DNA from: Streptomyces globosus
Lineage (GTDB): Bacteria; Actinomycetota; Actinomycetes; Streptomycetales; Streptomycetaceae
DNA length: 64,000 nucleotides
Reading direction: 5' to 3'
Assembly (NCBI RefSeq): GCF_003325375.1
Contig: NZ_CP030862.1
Location: 4,715,501 to 4,779,500, forward strand
The notes under the pieces were generated by a model. It ran no database searches. It saw only the letters and a list, made by a program, of their open reading frames with translations, and had not been told where the DNA came from. Made by a program: the position numbers and the translations under genes. Shown here one piece after another: positions 10,887 to 19,629 of this stretch; position 1 is the stretch's first letter; every line of letters begins with the position of its first letter.

Positions 10887-11996
10887 CTACAGTGCGAGCA
10901 GCTCCTTGGTCGTAATGGTGAGTAGCTCGGGACCGCCGTCCGCCTCGGGGCGTACGACGAGCGTGTCATCGATCCGGACTCCGCCCCGGCCCGGGAGGTG
11001 GACCCCCGGTTCGACGGTGACCGGCACGCAAGCGTCCAGTTTACCCATTGCCGTAGGTGCAAGCTGCGGGTCCTCGTCGATTTCGAGGCCGACGCCGTGT
11101 CCGGTCGACGGAGCGACCGCTTCCGAATGGCCCGCGGAGTCCAGCAGGGAACGCGCCGCACGGTCCACGTCCCGGTACGCGGCCCCCGGAAGGAGCGCCT
11201 CGCGGCCGGCCCGCTGGGCGGCGAAGACGAGGTCGTACAGCTGGATCTGCCAGTCGGCGGGGCTGGTGCCGATGACGAAGGTCCGGCCGATCTCGCACCG
11301 GTAGCCGCGGTAGTTGGCGCCCAGGCAGACGGTCAGGAAGTCGCCCTCCTCCACCCGCCGGTCGGAGGGCCGGTGCCGGGCGCGGCCCGAGTGCGGCCCG
11401 GTGCCGACGGAGGTCGGGAAGGCCGGGCCGTCGGCCCCGTGGTCGACGAGGCGTCGTTCCAGCTCCAGGGCGAGGTGGCGCTCGGTACGCCCGACGAGGA
11501 TCGACTCCAGCAGTTCGCCGAGGGCCTGGTCGGCGATCTCGGCGGCGATCCGCAGGCAGGCGATCTCCTCCTCGTCCTTGACCAGGCGCTGCTGTTCGAC
11601 GGCGGTCCCGAGGTCGGTGAGCCGCAGCCGCGGCGCGACGGAGTGCAGCGCGCGGTGGCGGGCGACGGTGAGGTGGTGCTCCTCGACGGCGAGGCAGTCG
11701 GCACGGGCGGAGCCGGCCAGGTCCGCGGCGGCGACGGCCGCGTCCGCACCGGGCCCGGCCAGGACGGAGAGCCGCAGCCGCTCGTCGAGGCGGCCCTCGT
11801 CGAGCTCGCCGCTGGGCGGGCCCACCGTGAAGAGGCTGTCCTCGCCGCCGGGCCCCAGCAGCAGGACGGCACCGCGCGGGGCGCCCCCGGCGAGGTAGCG
11901 GACGTTCGCCGGACGCGTGATCAGTGCGGCGTCGTTCCCGGCGGCGGCACAGCGGTCGCGAAGCAGGCCCCGGCGGGCCGCGTACACGTCTGACAT
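10887..11996 (-). CDS. M24 aminopeptidase P-family (Xaa-Pro) peptidase
   Basis: Pita-bread-fold metallopeptidase that removes N-terminal residues ahead of proline; cytoplasmic. 369 aa: an N-terminal creatinase-like domain (about residues 1-130) followed by the catalytic domain. Candidate metal ligands occur at SVGTGPHSGRARHRPSD, the GDFLTVCLGANYRGYRCEIGRT segment (here the usual first Asp pair is less canonical), HSEAVAPSTGHGVGLEIDE (His) and TVEPGVH/GVRIDDTLVV (two Glu/Asp). ATG at 11994-11996. It follows 59 bp behind efp in the reverse sense (upstream on the minus strand), an order common in actinobacteria. Confidence 0.9.
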   Translation of the reverse strand: MSDVYAARRGLLRDRCAAAGNDAALITRPANVRYLAGGAPRGAVLLLGPGGEDSLFTVGPPSGELDEGRLDERLRLSVLAGPGADAAVAAADLAGSARADCLAVEEHHLTVARHRALHSVAPRLRLTDLGTAVEQQRLVKDEEEIACLRIAAEIADQALGELLESILVGRTERHLALELERRLVDHGADGPAFPTSVGTGPHSGRARHRPSDRRVEEGDFLTVCLGANYRGYRCEIGRTFVIGTSPADWQIQLYDLVFAAQRAGREALLPGAAYRDVDRAARSLLDSAGHSEAVAPSTGHGVGLEIDEDPQLAPTAMGKLDACVPVTVEPGVHLPGRGGVRIDDTLVVRPEADGGPELLTITTKELLAL

Positions 11997-12080
11997 GTCT
12001 TCGAGCCTACGAGCGCCCGGCGCATCCGGCCCGGCGAGCGCCCCCGTCCGGTGCGGGGGCCCCGTGCGGTGCGGGGGACG

Positions 12081-12890
12081 TCAGGGGGAGGCGGCGGAGA
12101 GGGAGCGGGCCAGGGCCTCGTCCAGGGCGCGGGCGGTGGCTTCGACGTCGAGGTCGGAGTTGTCGATGATCGGCAGCCCGGATCCGTACCAGCCGGCCAT
12201 CCGGCCGTGGATGCGGGCGACCTCCTCGTCGGAGAGCCTGCGGTTGCCGGAGCGCTGTGCGTTGCGCTCCAGGACGATCTCCAGGCCCGGCAGCAGCACC
12301 ACAGGCAGCAGGTGGGGGCCGACGTGGCGCTTCCAGCCGCCGAGGCCGACGACGGGCCGGTCGGGGAAGACGGCGTCGTCGAGGATGCAGGAGATCCCGT
12401 TGGCCAGGAAGTTGCGGGCGGCGAAGCCGCAGGTGCGGCGGGCGAGGCGGTACTGGGCCTCGGAGTGGTCGTTCCAGCCGGCCTGGGGGTCGGCGAAGCC
12501 GGAGCAGACCCATTCGCGGACGTCGTCGAGGCTGATGTGCGCGGTGGGCACGGGGCGCCTGCCCGCCCAGTGCCGGGCCACAGTGGTCTTGCCGGCGCCG
12601 GCCGGGCCGATGAGGAGCACGGCGATCGTCGCCGTGCCGGTGCCGTTGCCGGCTCCGCTGCCGGCGGCCGGCGCGGCGGCGGCGGGCGGCAGCAGGATGT
12701 GCCCGGTGGCGTCGGGCCCGGCGGGCGGGCCCGGGGGCGGGCCGGGCTGCGGGCCCGGCGGGGGCATGTGCGGGGGCGGCGGGGAGCCCGGCCAGCCCTG
12801 GGCGGGCGCTATCGGCGGCTGCGGCGGCAGCGGCGGCTGGTGTCCCTGCGGACCCCAGCCGCCGCTGCCGCCCCCGACTCCCTGGTGCAT
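12081..12890 (-). CDS. P-loop ATPase/kinase-like protein with proline-glycine-rich N-terminus
   Basis: 269 aa. The first about 85 residues are almost only Pro, Gly, Gln and Ala and look disordered. The remainder is an AAA_33-type P-loop domain: Walker A GPAGAGKTT near residues 94-102, a Walker-B-like CILDDAVF near 165, and charged lid sequences ERNAQRSGNRRLSDEEV. Such domains phosphorylate small molecules or RNA ends; the substrate here is unknown. ATG at 12888-12890. It sits between the M24 peptidase and aroQ on the same strand. The disordered N-terminus suggests protein-protein contact or polar localisation rather than catalysis. Confidence 0.8.
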   Translation of the reverse strand: MHQGVGGGSGGWGPQGHQPPLPPQPPIAPAQGWPGSPPPPHMPPPGPQPGPPPGPPAGPDATGHILLPPAAAAPAAGSGAGNGTGTATIAVLLIGPAGAGKTTVARHWAGRRPVPTAHISLDDVREWVCSGFADPQAGWNDHSEAQYRLARRTCGFAARNFLANGISCILDDAVFPDRPVVGLGGWKRHVGPHLLPVVLLPGLEIVLERNAQRSGNRRLSDEEVARIHGRMAGWYGSGLPIIDNSDLDVEATARALDEALARSLSAASP

Positions 12891-12974
12891 TCCGCTGCCA
12901 CTCCGTCTCGTTCCACCGACTGATGCGAGAACGTTATATGACTGCGGGCGCGGCGCCGCCCACCGGAGCCCGCC

Positions 12975-13415
12975 TCAGCGGTCGGCTTCCTCCGCGAGGG
13001 CGCGCAGGGCGAGCCGGTAGGAGCCGATGCCGAAGCCCGCCACGGTGCCGGTCGCGACCGCCGCGATGACCGAGGTGTGCCGGAACTCCTCGCGGGCGTA
13101 CGGGTTCGAGATGTGCACCTCGATCAGCGGGGCGGTGCGCTGCGCAGCCGCGTCCCGCATGCCGTACGAGTAGTGCGTGAACGCCCCGGGGTTGATGACC
13201 ACGGGGATCTTCCCGTCGGCGGCCTCGTGGAGCCAGCGGATCAGCTCCCCCTCGTCGTTGGTCTCGCGGACCTCGACGTCGAAGCCGAGCTCCGCGCCCA
13301 GCTCCCGGCACGTCTCGACGAGCCCGGCGTACGAGGTGGCCCCGTACACGTCGGGCTCGCGGGAGCCGAGCCGGCCGAGGTTGGGGCCGTTGAGCACCAG
13401 CACCCGGCGGCTCAT
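12975..13415 (-). CDS. aroQ: 3-dehydroquinate dehydratase, type II
   Basis: Third step of the shikimate pathway: 3-dehydroquinate to 3-dehydroshikimate by the type II (trans-elimination) mechanism. 146 aa, normal for a dodecameric type II enzyme. LVLNGPNLGRLGSREPDVYG carries the conserved Asn/Arg and the catalytic Tyr (about residue 25), NPGAFTHYSYGMRDA the substrate loop, and EVHISNPYAREEFRH the catalytic His. The ATG at 13413-13415 overlaps the aroB stop as ATGA, showing translational coupling. Confidence 0.97.
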   Translation of the reverse strand: MSRRVLVLNGPNLGRLGSREPDVYGATSYAGLVETCRELGAELGFDVEVRETNDEGELIRWLHEAADGKIPVVINPGAFTHYSYGMRDAAAQRTAPLIEVHISNPYAREEFRHTSVIAAVATGTVAGFGIGSYRLALRALAEEADR

Positions 13416-14503
13416 GCCGAGACCTCGCCGTAGGCGGCGATCAGGTGGGCCGGGTCGGGGCCCTCCAGGACGGTCGGCTTGCCCAGCCCGTCGAGGACGA
13501 TGAACCGCAGCAGGCTGCCGCGGGACTTCTTGTCGACCTGCATGGTCTGGAGCAGCTTGGGCCACTGGTCGCCGCGGTAGGTGAGCGGCAGGCCGACGGA
13601 GGCGAGGATCTCCTTGTGCCGGTCGGCGGTGGCGTCGTCGAGGCGTCCGGCGAGCCGGCCGAGCTCGGCGGCGAAGACCATGCCGACGGAGACGGCGGCG
13701 CCGTGGCGCCACTTGTAGCGCTCGTTCTTCTCGATGGCGTGGGCCAGGGTGTGGCCGTAGTTGAGGATCTCCCGCAGGCCCGACTCCTTGAGGTCGCTGG
13801 AGACGACGTCCGCCTTGACCTGGATGGAGCGGACGATGAGCTCCGCGGTGTGCGGGCCGTCCGGGGTGCGGGCGGCGGCCGGGTCGGCCTCGATCAGGTC
13901 GAGGATGGCGGGATCGGCGATGAACCCGGCCTTGATGACCTCGGCGAGGCCGCTGACGTAGTCGTTGACCGGCAGCGAGTCGAGGGCGGCCAGGTCGCAC
14001 AGGACGCCCGCGGGCGGGTGGAAGGCGCCGACGAGGTTCTTGCCCTCGGCCGTGTTGATGCCGGTCTTGCCGCCGACGGCCGCGTCGACCATCGCGAGGA
14101 CGGTGGTCGGCACGGCGATCCAGCGCACCCCGCGCAGCCAGGTGGCCGCGACGAAGCCCGCCAGGTCGGTGGTGGCGCCGCCGCCGACGCCGACGATGGC
14201 GTCGGTGCGGGTGAACCCGGACTGGCCGAGCGCCTTCCAGCAGTAGGCGGCGACCTCGGCGGTCTTGGCCTCCTCCGCGTTCGGCACCTGGATGGCGATG
14301 GCCTCGTAGCCCTGCTCGGCCAGGTCGTCGCGCAGCGCCTCGCCGGTGGAGGCGAGCGCCTCGGGGTGGATCACGGCGACCCGCTGGGCCCTGGTGCCGA
14401 TCAGCCCGCCGAGCTCGCCGAGCAGCTGCCGGCCGACCAGCACGTCGTACGGGTCGTGGCCGGCGCTGCCGCCGACGTGGATCCGCGTCACCTGGTCTGT
14501 CAT
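13412..14503 (-). CDS. aroB: 3-dehydroquinate synthase
   Basis: Second step of the shikimate pathway: NAD- and metal-dependent conversion of DAHP to 3-dehydroquinate. 363 aa. NAD-binding GVGGGATTDLAGFVAATWLRG (about residues 100-120; first part diagnostic), metal ligands in NLVGAFHPP, AEVIKAG and NYGHTLAHAIE. The frame is open upstream, but the ATG at 14501-14503 (MTDQVTRIHV) is preferred because it overlaps the aroK stop as ATGA. Middle of an aroC-aroK-aroB-aroQ operon. Confidence 0.97.
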   Translation of the reverse strand: MTDQVTRIHVGGSAGHDPYDVLVGRQLLGELGGLIGTRAQRVAVIHPEALASTGEALRDDLAEQGYEAIAIQVPNAEEAKTAEVAAYCWKALGQSGFTRTDAIVGVGGGATTDLAGFVAATWLRGVRWIAVPTTVLAMVDAAVGGKTGINTAEGKNLVGAFHPPAGVLCDLAALDSLPVNDYVSGLAEVIKAGFIADPAILDLIEADPAAARTPDGPHTAELIVRSIQVKADVVSSDLKESGLREILNYGHTLAHAIEKNERYKWRHGAAVSVGMVFAAELGRLAGRLDDATADRHKEILASVGLPLTYRGDQWPKLLQTMQVDKKSRGSLLRFIVLDGLGKPTVLEGPDPAHLIAAYGEVSA

Positions 14504-15018
14504 ACGTCCTTCAACTCCAGTGCGTCGAGGACCGCCTGGGCGACCTCTTCGGGGGTGCGCGCGTCGGTGGCGACCTCGACGCGTGCGACTTCGGTGTACA
14601 GGGGGCGGCGGGCCTCCATCAGCTCGCGCCACTGCCGGCGCGGGTTGACGGCGAGCAGCGGGCGGGCGGCGCCGAGGCCGACCCGCCGGACGGCCTCCTC
14701 GACGTCCATCGACAGGTAGGCGACGGGCAGTCCGGCCAGCAGGGCGCGGGTGCCCGCGTCGAGGACGGCGCCGCCGCCGAGGGCGAGCACTCCGGTGTGC
14801 TCGGCGACGGCCGCGGCGACCGCCTGCCGTTCCAGCTCGCGGAAGTGCGGCTCGCCCTCGTCGACGAAGATGTCGGCGATCGCCCGGCCCTCGGCGGCGA
14901 CGATGTCGGCGTCGGTGTCCCGGTAGGGGACGCCGAGCCGGTCGGCGAGGAGCCCGCCGACGGTGGACTTGCCGGAGCCCATGGGGCCGACGAGGACGAC
15001 CAGGGGTCCGCCGGTCAC
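14500..15018 (-). CDS. aroK: shikimate kinase
   Basis: Phosphorylates shikimate at the 3-OH using ATP. 172 aa NMP-kinase fold: Walker A GPMGSGKST (about residues 11-19), the DTDADI shikimate-binding Asp, LALGGGAVLD, and the lid ARPLL with substrate Arg. GTG at 15016-15018 overlaps the aroC stop as GTGA, which decides this start over longer in-frame options. The 3' end overlaps aroB by ATGA. Confidence 0.96.
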   Translation of the reverse strand: MTGGPLVVLVGPMGSGKSTVGGLLADRLGVPYRDTDADIVAAEGRAIADIFVDEGEPHFRELERQAVAAAVAEHTGVLALGGGAVLDAGTRALLAGLPVAYLSMDVEEAVRRVGLGAARPLLAVNPRRQWRELMEARRPLYTEVARVEVATDARTPEEVAQAVLDALELKDV

Positions 15019-16199
15019 CGGATGTGCAGGTTGTCGAGGTAGGACTGCACGTTGCGGCGGGTCTCGGCGACCGAGTCGCCGCCGAACTTCTCCACGACGG
15101 CGTCGGCGAGGACCAGGGCGACCATGGCCTCGGCCACGATGCCGGCCGCGGGGACGGCGCACACGTCGGAGCGCTGGTGGTGCGCGGCGGCCGCCTCGCC
15201 GGTGGCGACGTCGATGGTGGCCAGGGCGCGCGGGACGGTCGCGATGGGCTTCATCGCGGCGCGGACGCGGAGCAGCTCGCCGGTGGTCAGGCCGCCTTCG
15301 GTGCCGCCGGAGCGGCCGGAGGTCCGCTTGATGCCCTCGGGGGTGGCGACGATCTCGTCGTGCGCCTTGGAGCCGGGGACGCGGGCCAGGTCGAAGCCGT
15401 CGCCGACCTCGACGCCCTTGATGGCCTGAATGCCCATCAGCGCGGCCGCGAGGCGGGCGTCCAGGCGGCGGTCCCAGTGGACGTGCGAGCCGAGGCCGAC
15501 GGGGACTCCGTAGGCGAGGACCTCGACGACGCCGCCGAGGGTGTCGCCGTCCTTGTGGGCCTGGTCGATCTCGGCGACCATCGCCTTCGAGGCGTCCGCG
15601 TCGAGGCAGCGCACCGGGTCGGCGTCCAGCTTCTCGACGTCGGCCGGGGTGGGGTAGACGCCGTACGGGGCCTTGGCGGCGGCGAGTTCGACGACGTGGC
15701 TGACGATCTCGATGCCGGCGGCCTCCTTCAGGAAGGAGCGGGCGACGGCGCCGAGGGCGACGCGGGCGGCGGTCTCACGGGCGCTGGCGCGCTCCAGGAT
15801 CGGCCGGGCCTCGTCGAAGCCGTACTTCTGCATGCCGGCCAGGTCGGCGTGGCCCGGGCGGGGCCGGGTGAGCGGCGCGTTGCGGCCGGTCTCCTTCAGC
15901 TCCGAGGGGTCGACGGGGTCGGCCGACATGACCTTCTCCCACTTGGGCCACTCGGTGTTGCCCACCATGACGGCGACCGGGGAGCCCAGCGACAGGCCGT
16001 GGCGCACGCCGCCGAGGAAGGTGACCTCGTCCTGCTCGAACTTCATCCGCGCGCCGCGCCCGTACCCGAGCCGGCGCCGCGCCAGGTGGTCGGCGACCAG
16101 CTCCGTGGTCACCGGGACGCCGGCGGGAAGCCCCTCCAGCGTCGCCACCAGCGCCGGACCGTGCGATTCCCCGGCGGTCAGCCAACGCAACCTGCTCAA
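15015..16199 (-). CDS. aroC: chorismate synthase
   Basis: Converts EPSP to chorismate with reduced FMN; last common aromatic step. 394 aa. LRWLTAGESHGPAL at the N-terminus, GRASARETAARVA-like ERASARETAARVALGA near residue 135, and RSGGTEGGLTTGE near 300 are the family signatures. The start appears to be TTG at 16197-16199 (MSRLRWLTAGE), since no ATG or GTG gives the conserved N-terminus. First of the aroC-K-B-Q overlap operon; 222 bp separate it from aroE upstream. Confidence 0.97.
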   Translation of the reverse strand: MSRLRWLTAGESHGPALVATLEGLPAGVPVTTELVADHLARRRLGYGRGARMKFEQDEVTFLGGVRHGLSLGSPVAVMVGNTEWPKWEKVMSADPVDPSELKETGRNAPLTRPRPGHADLAGMQKYGFDEARPILERASARETAARVALGAVARSFLKEAAGIEIVSHVVELAAAKAPYGVYPTPADVEKLDADPVRCLDADASKAMVAEIDQAHKDGDTLGGVVEVLAYGVPVGLGSHVHWDRRLDARLAAALMGIQAIKGVEVGDGFDLARVPGSKAHDEIVATPEGIKRTSGRSGGTEGGLTTGELLRVRAAMKPIATVPRALATIDVATGEAAAAHHQRSDVCAVPAAGIVAEAMVALVLADAVVEKFGGDSVAETRRNVQSYLDNLHIR

Positions 16200-16421
16200 C
16201 GATGCTCCTCATGCTCGCGCCTGGTACAGCGGCGGCGCGGCCGGGTGCGCGGCCCGGACCCGCCTTTACCCGATCCTCCCACGTCCGGGCCGGTGCACCG
16301 CCCCCCGGTCCAGCTGGCGGGACGGGCGGTCCACCCGGCCCACCCTGGCCGCAGCGCCCGGCGGGGGCAACACCGGGCGGCACAGTGCATCAGGTAGGGC
16401 GGGGTGCGGCAGCGAGGGACG

Positions 16422-17249
16422 TCAGTGGCGGGCCCGCAGGGCGGCCTCGCCGGCGGCCCGCATCGCGGCGAGCGGGCCGGGGGTGCGGCCGGTCATCTGC
16501 TCCACCTGGAGGACGGCCTGGTGGACGAGGAGGTCGAGGCCGCCCAGGAGGCGGCCGCCGCGGGCCGACCAGGCGGCGGCGAGGGCGGTCGGCCAGGGGT
16601 CGTACAGGACGTCGAAGAGGGTGCCGGGCGCGTCGGGGACGTCGGCGGCGAGCCGGTCGGTGGCCCCGGCGGGCGTGGTGGCGATGACCAGGGGGGCGGT
16701 GAGGGCGCGGGAGGCGTCCGCCCAGTCGGCCGTGCGGACGGCGACGCCGAGCCGCTCGCCCCAGCGGAGCATCTCGTCGGCGCGGGCGCGGGAGCGGACG
16801 TAGGCGGTGACCTCGCCGGTGCATATCCGCCCGAGGGCGGCGAGCGCGGAGGAGGCGGTGGCTCCGGCGCCGAGGATCGCGGCGGTGTCGACCTTGTCGA
16901 CACCGCGCTCGTGGAGGGCGGCGATGATCCCCGGGATGTCGGTGTTGTCGCCGAGGCGGCGGCCGTCCGCGGTCAGGACGACGGTGTTGACGGCCTCGAC
17001 GGCGGCTGCGGTGTCGCTGATCGCGTCGAGCAGCGGGATGACCGCGCGCTTGAGCGGCATGGTCAGGGACAGCCCGGCCCACTCGGGGCCGAGGCCCGCC
17101 AGGAAGTCCGCGAGTGCGGCCTCGCCGAGGTCGAAGCGGTCGTACGACCAGTCGGCGAGGCCGAGCTCCCGGTAGGCGGCGCGGTGCAGCACCGGTGAGA
17201 GGGAGTGCTCGATGGGGGAACCCAGCACCGCGGCCCGTATGCGTGACAT
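16422..17249 (-). CDS. aroE: shikimate dehydrogenase
   Basis: NADP-dependent reduction of 3-dehydroshikimate to shikimate. 275 aa. The substrate domain has GSPIEHSLSP (about residues 10-19) and SLTMPLKRAVIP with the catalytic Lys near 66; DNTDIPG supplies the catalytic Asp; the Rossmann domain has AILGAGATASSALAAL, in which the usual third Gly is replaced by Thr/Ala. ATG at 17247-17249. It is separated from aroC by a 222-bp spacer and follows mltG by 11 bp, so it may belong to the mltG-ruvX-alaS transcription unit. Confidence 0.94.
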   Translation of the reverse strand: MSRIRAAVLGSPIEHSLSPVLHRAAYRELGLADWSYDRFDLGEAALADFLAGLGPEWAGLSLTMPLKRAVIPLLDAISDTAAAVEAVNTVVLTADGRRLGDNTDIPGIIAALHERGVDKVDTAAILGAGATASSALAALGRICTGEVTAYVRSRARADEMLRWGERLGVAVRTADWADASRALTAPLVIATTPAGATDRLAADVPDAPGTLFDVLYDPWPTALAAAWSARGGRLLGGLDLLVHQAVLQVEQMTGRTPGPLAAMRAAGEAALRARH

Positions 17250-17260
17250 CTGCTACCTAC

Positions 17261-19030
17261 CTACCCGCCCGACTTCTTCTTCTGGCGTTCGTTGAACTCC
17301 GCCACCAGTTTGTCGTGTTCCGCGAACGTCTTGGTGAAGGTGGTGGTGTTGCCGTCGATGGACACGAAGAACATCCAGCCGCCCTTGTCCGGGTCGAGCG
17401 CGGCGTTGACGGCCTCGTCGCCCGGGTTGCTGATGGGGCCGGGCGGGAGCCCGGCGTAGCGGTAGGTGTTGTACGGGTCGTCGATCCTCCGCGTCTCCTC
17501 GCGGCTGACGTTGATGTTGCTGGTGCCCTTGATGTAGTTGATCGTCGAGTCGAACTCGATCTTCTGGTTCGTGGCGGTGTTCGACGGCTTCAGGCGGTTG
17601 TAGATGACCTCGGACATCTTGCGGAAGTCGTCGTGCTTGTTGCCCTCGACCTGCACCAGGCTCGCGACGATGACGAGCTCGTACGGGTTCGCCAGGCCCA
17701 GCTCCTTGGCCTTGCCCTCCAGGCCGAGCGCCGCGTACTTGTCGTTCGCGTTCTTGACCATCTGCTTGAGCAGGGACTCGGGCGTGCTCTCCTTCGACAG
17801 GTCGTAGCGCGTCGGGTAGAGGAAGCCCTCCAGCGGGTCGCGCACCTTCCTGGTGCTCACGGCCCACGCGGGCAGGCCGAGGTTCTTCGCCTGCTGCTGC
17901 GCGATCTGGGCGGTGGTGCCCTCCGGCTTGCCGAGCTTCTTGTCGATCATCTTGTAGACGTCGACGGCGCGCTTGCCCTCGGGGATCGTGAGGACGTTGA
18001 GCTTGGAGGGGTCGACGAGGACCGCGATGGCGGACGCGCTCGACATCTTCTTCTGCAGCGTGTACGTCCCCGGCTGGATGCCGGTGCTCCGCTTGTCCGC
18101 GGTGGCGGCGTCGACGAAGGCCTGCGTGCTGGCGACGACGCCGGCCTCCTTGAGGATCGACCCCATCTGGGCGACGGTCGCGCCGTTCGGGATCTCGACC
18201 TCGACGCTCTCGCCGTTGCCGGAGCCCGCGTAGTCCTCTGCGCTGCCGAAGCGGGCCTTGAGGTAGCTGTAGCCGTAGTACCCGCCGCCGCCGACGACAC
18301 CGGCGATGACGAGGGCCGCGACGAGGCAGGCGGCGCCGCTCCGCTTCGGCTTCCCCTTGCCCTTCCCCTTGGAACGGCCGGCGCGGCGTCCGCCGCCGGA
18401 TCCGGCGTCGCGGTCGTTGTCGTCGCCGTCGCGGCCGCTGTCGGACAGGGCCGAGTCCTCGTCCGGCTCGTCGTCCTCCGGTTCCGCACCGGGTTCCGGA
18501 TCGCGGCGGCCGGGGGGCTTCGGGGGCGGGTAGGCCTCCGGGGTGCCGTAGAGGTCCGGGGCCTCCCCCGGGTAGCCGCCGACCGGCTGCTGCGCGTAGG
18601 GGTCAGCGCCCGCGTACGGGTCCGGCGCCGGGTACGGGTCGGCCTGCGGGTAGCCGTCGGCCGCCGGGTAGCCCTCGGCGGCCCCTGGGTACTGCCCGGT
18701 GCCCGGGTAGGCCTGGGCGGCCTGCGGGGCTCCGGCGTAGCCGCCGTGGGCCGTGTCCCAGGCCTGCCCGCCGCCGTCGTAGGCGGGCTGCTGCACCGGC
18801 ATCTGCTGGTGGGGCTGGGGCTGCTGCGGGTAGCCCTGCGTCTGCCCCGGGTACTGCTCCTGCTGGAGGTACTGCTGGTGCTGCGGCTCCTGTGGGTACT
18901 GGTGCTGCGGGACCCCGCCGAACGGCATCCGGCCCTGCTGGGCCTCGTGCCCGCTCCACCCGGAGTCCCCGTGGAGGGGGTCCTCCGGGTGCCACGGTTC
19001 GGGGCCAGAGCCCCGGCCATACTCAGTCAT
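17261..19030 (-). CDS. mltG: endolytic murein transglycosylase MltG
   Basis: Cleaves nascent glycan strands near the synthetic complex, setting glycan length. 589 aa, much longer than typical (about 340-360) because of a roughly 215-residue cytoplasmic N-terminus made of Tyr/Pro/Gln/Gly-rich repeats (PQHQYPQEPQ, GYPAADGYPQ and similar) and an acidic then Lys-rich stretch. One membrane segment follows (GAACLVAALVIAGVVGGGGY), then the LysM-like region and YceG domain with ASLVQVEGNKHDD carrying the expected catalytic Glu. ATG at 19028-19030 is chosen over an upstream in-frame extension because MTEYGRGSG is the usual Streptomyces beginning. Confidence 0.93.
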   Translation of the reverse strand: MTEYGRGSGPEPWHPEDPLHGDSGWSGHEAQQGRMPFGGVPQHQYPQEPQHQQYLQQEQYPGQTQGYPQQPQPHQQMPVQQPAYDGGGQAWDTAHGGYAGAPQAAQAYPGTGQYPGAAEGYPAADGYPQADPYPAPDPYAGADPYAQQPVGGYPGEAPDLYGTPEAYPPPKPPGRRDPEPGAEPEDDEPDEDSALSDSGRDGDDNDRDAGSGGGRRAGRSKGKGKGKPKRSGAACLVAALVIAGVVGGGGYYGYSYLKARFGSAEDYAGSGNGESVEVEIPNGATVAQMGSILKEAGVVASTQAFVDAATADKRSTGIQPGTYTLQKKMSSASAIAVLVDPSKLNVLTIPEGKRAVDVYKMIDKKLGKPEGTTAQIAQQQAKNLGLPAWAVSTRKVRDPLEGFLYPTRYDLSKESTPESLLKQMVKNANDKYAALGLEGKAKELGLANPYELVIVASLVQVEGNKHDDFRKMSEVIYNRLKPSNTATNQKIEFDSTINYIKGTSNINVSREETRRIDDPYNTYRYAGLPPGPISNPGDEAVNAALDPDKGGWMFFVSIDGNTTTFTKTFAEHDKLVAEFNERQKKKSGG

Positions 19031-19156
19031 GGATCCCCTAGAGCCGCGAGACGGAGTACCCGGCAACGGCCGCCAGGCACCCGGTTCCGCCTCTGAAGTG
19101 GTGGGCGACGGCTGTTCGAATGCCGCCGCGTCTCGCGGAACGTTACCGTACCGCGA

Positions 19157-19627
19157 TCAGACAACCACTTCGACGCACTCGCCGGGCGGATTACCCGATA
19201 CCCGTTCGGTCTCAAGAGCGTTCTGAAGGATCACCACGGCGGCGGCCTGGTCGATCACCGACCGCCCCTTCCTGGCGTTCCGCCCGGAGGCCCGCAGCCC
19301 CTGGGCGGCGGTGACCGTCGTCATCCGCTCGTCCACGAGGCGGACGGGAACGGGCTTGACGCCCTTGGCCAGTTCGGCGGCGAAGGCGCGCACCTTGGCC
19401 GCGGCCGGCCCCTCCCGCCCGCTGAGCGAGCGGGGCAGGCCGACCACGACCTCCAGGGGTTCGTACTCCTCCACGAGCTGCCGCAGCCGCCGGTGGGCGA
19501 AGGGGATGTCCCGGCCGGGCACGGTTTCCACCGGTGTGGCCAGCACCCCGTCGGGGTCGCAGGTCGCGACCCCGATCCGGGCGTCCCCGACGTCGACGGC
19601 GAGACGGCGTCCGCGGCGCAGTGCCAT
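19157..19627 (-). CDS. ruvX: Holliday-junction resolvase-like / pre-16S rRNA nuclease (YqgF)
   Basis: RNase H-fold protein associated with 16S rRNA 5'-end maturation and possibly junction resolution. 156 aa. Active-site acids occur in RLAVDVGDARIGVA (first Asp), VVVGLPRSLSG, and RLVDERMTTV (Glu). The ATG at 19625-19627 lies 2 bp after the alaS stop. The alaS-ruvX-mltG-aroE order is conserved across actinobacteria, including mycobacteria. Confidence 0.93.
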   Translation of the reverse strand: MALRRGRRLAVDVGDARIGVATCDPDGVLATPVETVPGRDIPFAHRRLRQLVEEYEPLEVVVGLPRSLSGREGPAAAKVRAFAAELAKGVKPVPVRLVDERMTTVTAAQGLRASGRNARKGRSVIDQAAAVVILQNALETERVSGNPPGECVEVVV

Positions 19628-19629
19628 CG

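Noticed and set aside
18490..19030. Short tandem repeats suggestive of a CRISPR-like or minisatellite array
   Set aside because: They are the degenerate Tyr/Pro/Gln codon repeats of the MltG tail; unit lengths vary and they keep the reading frame.
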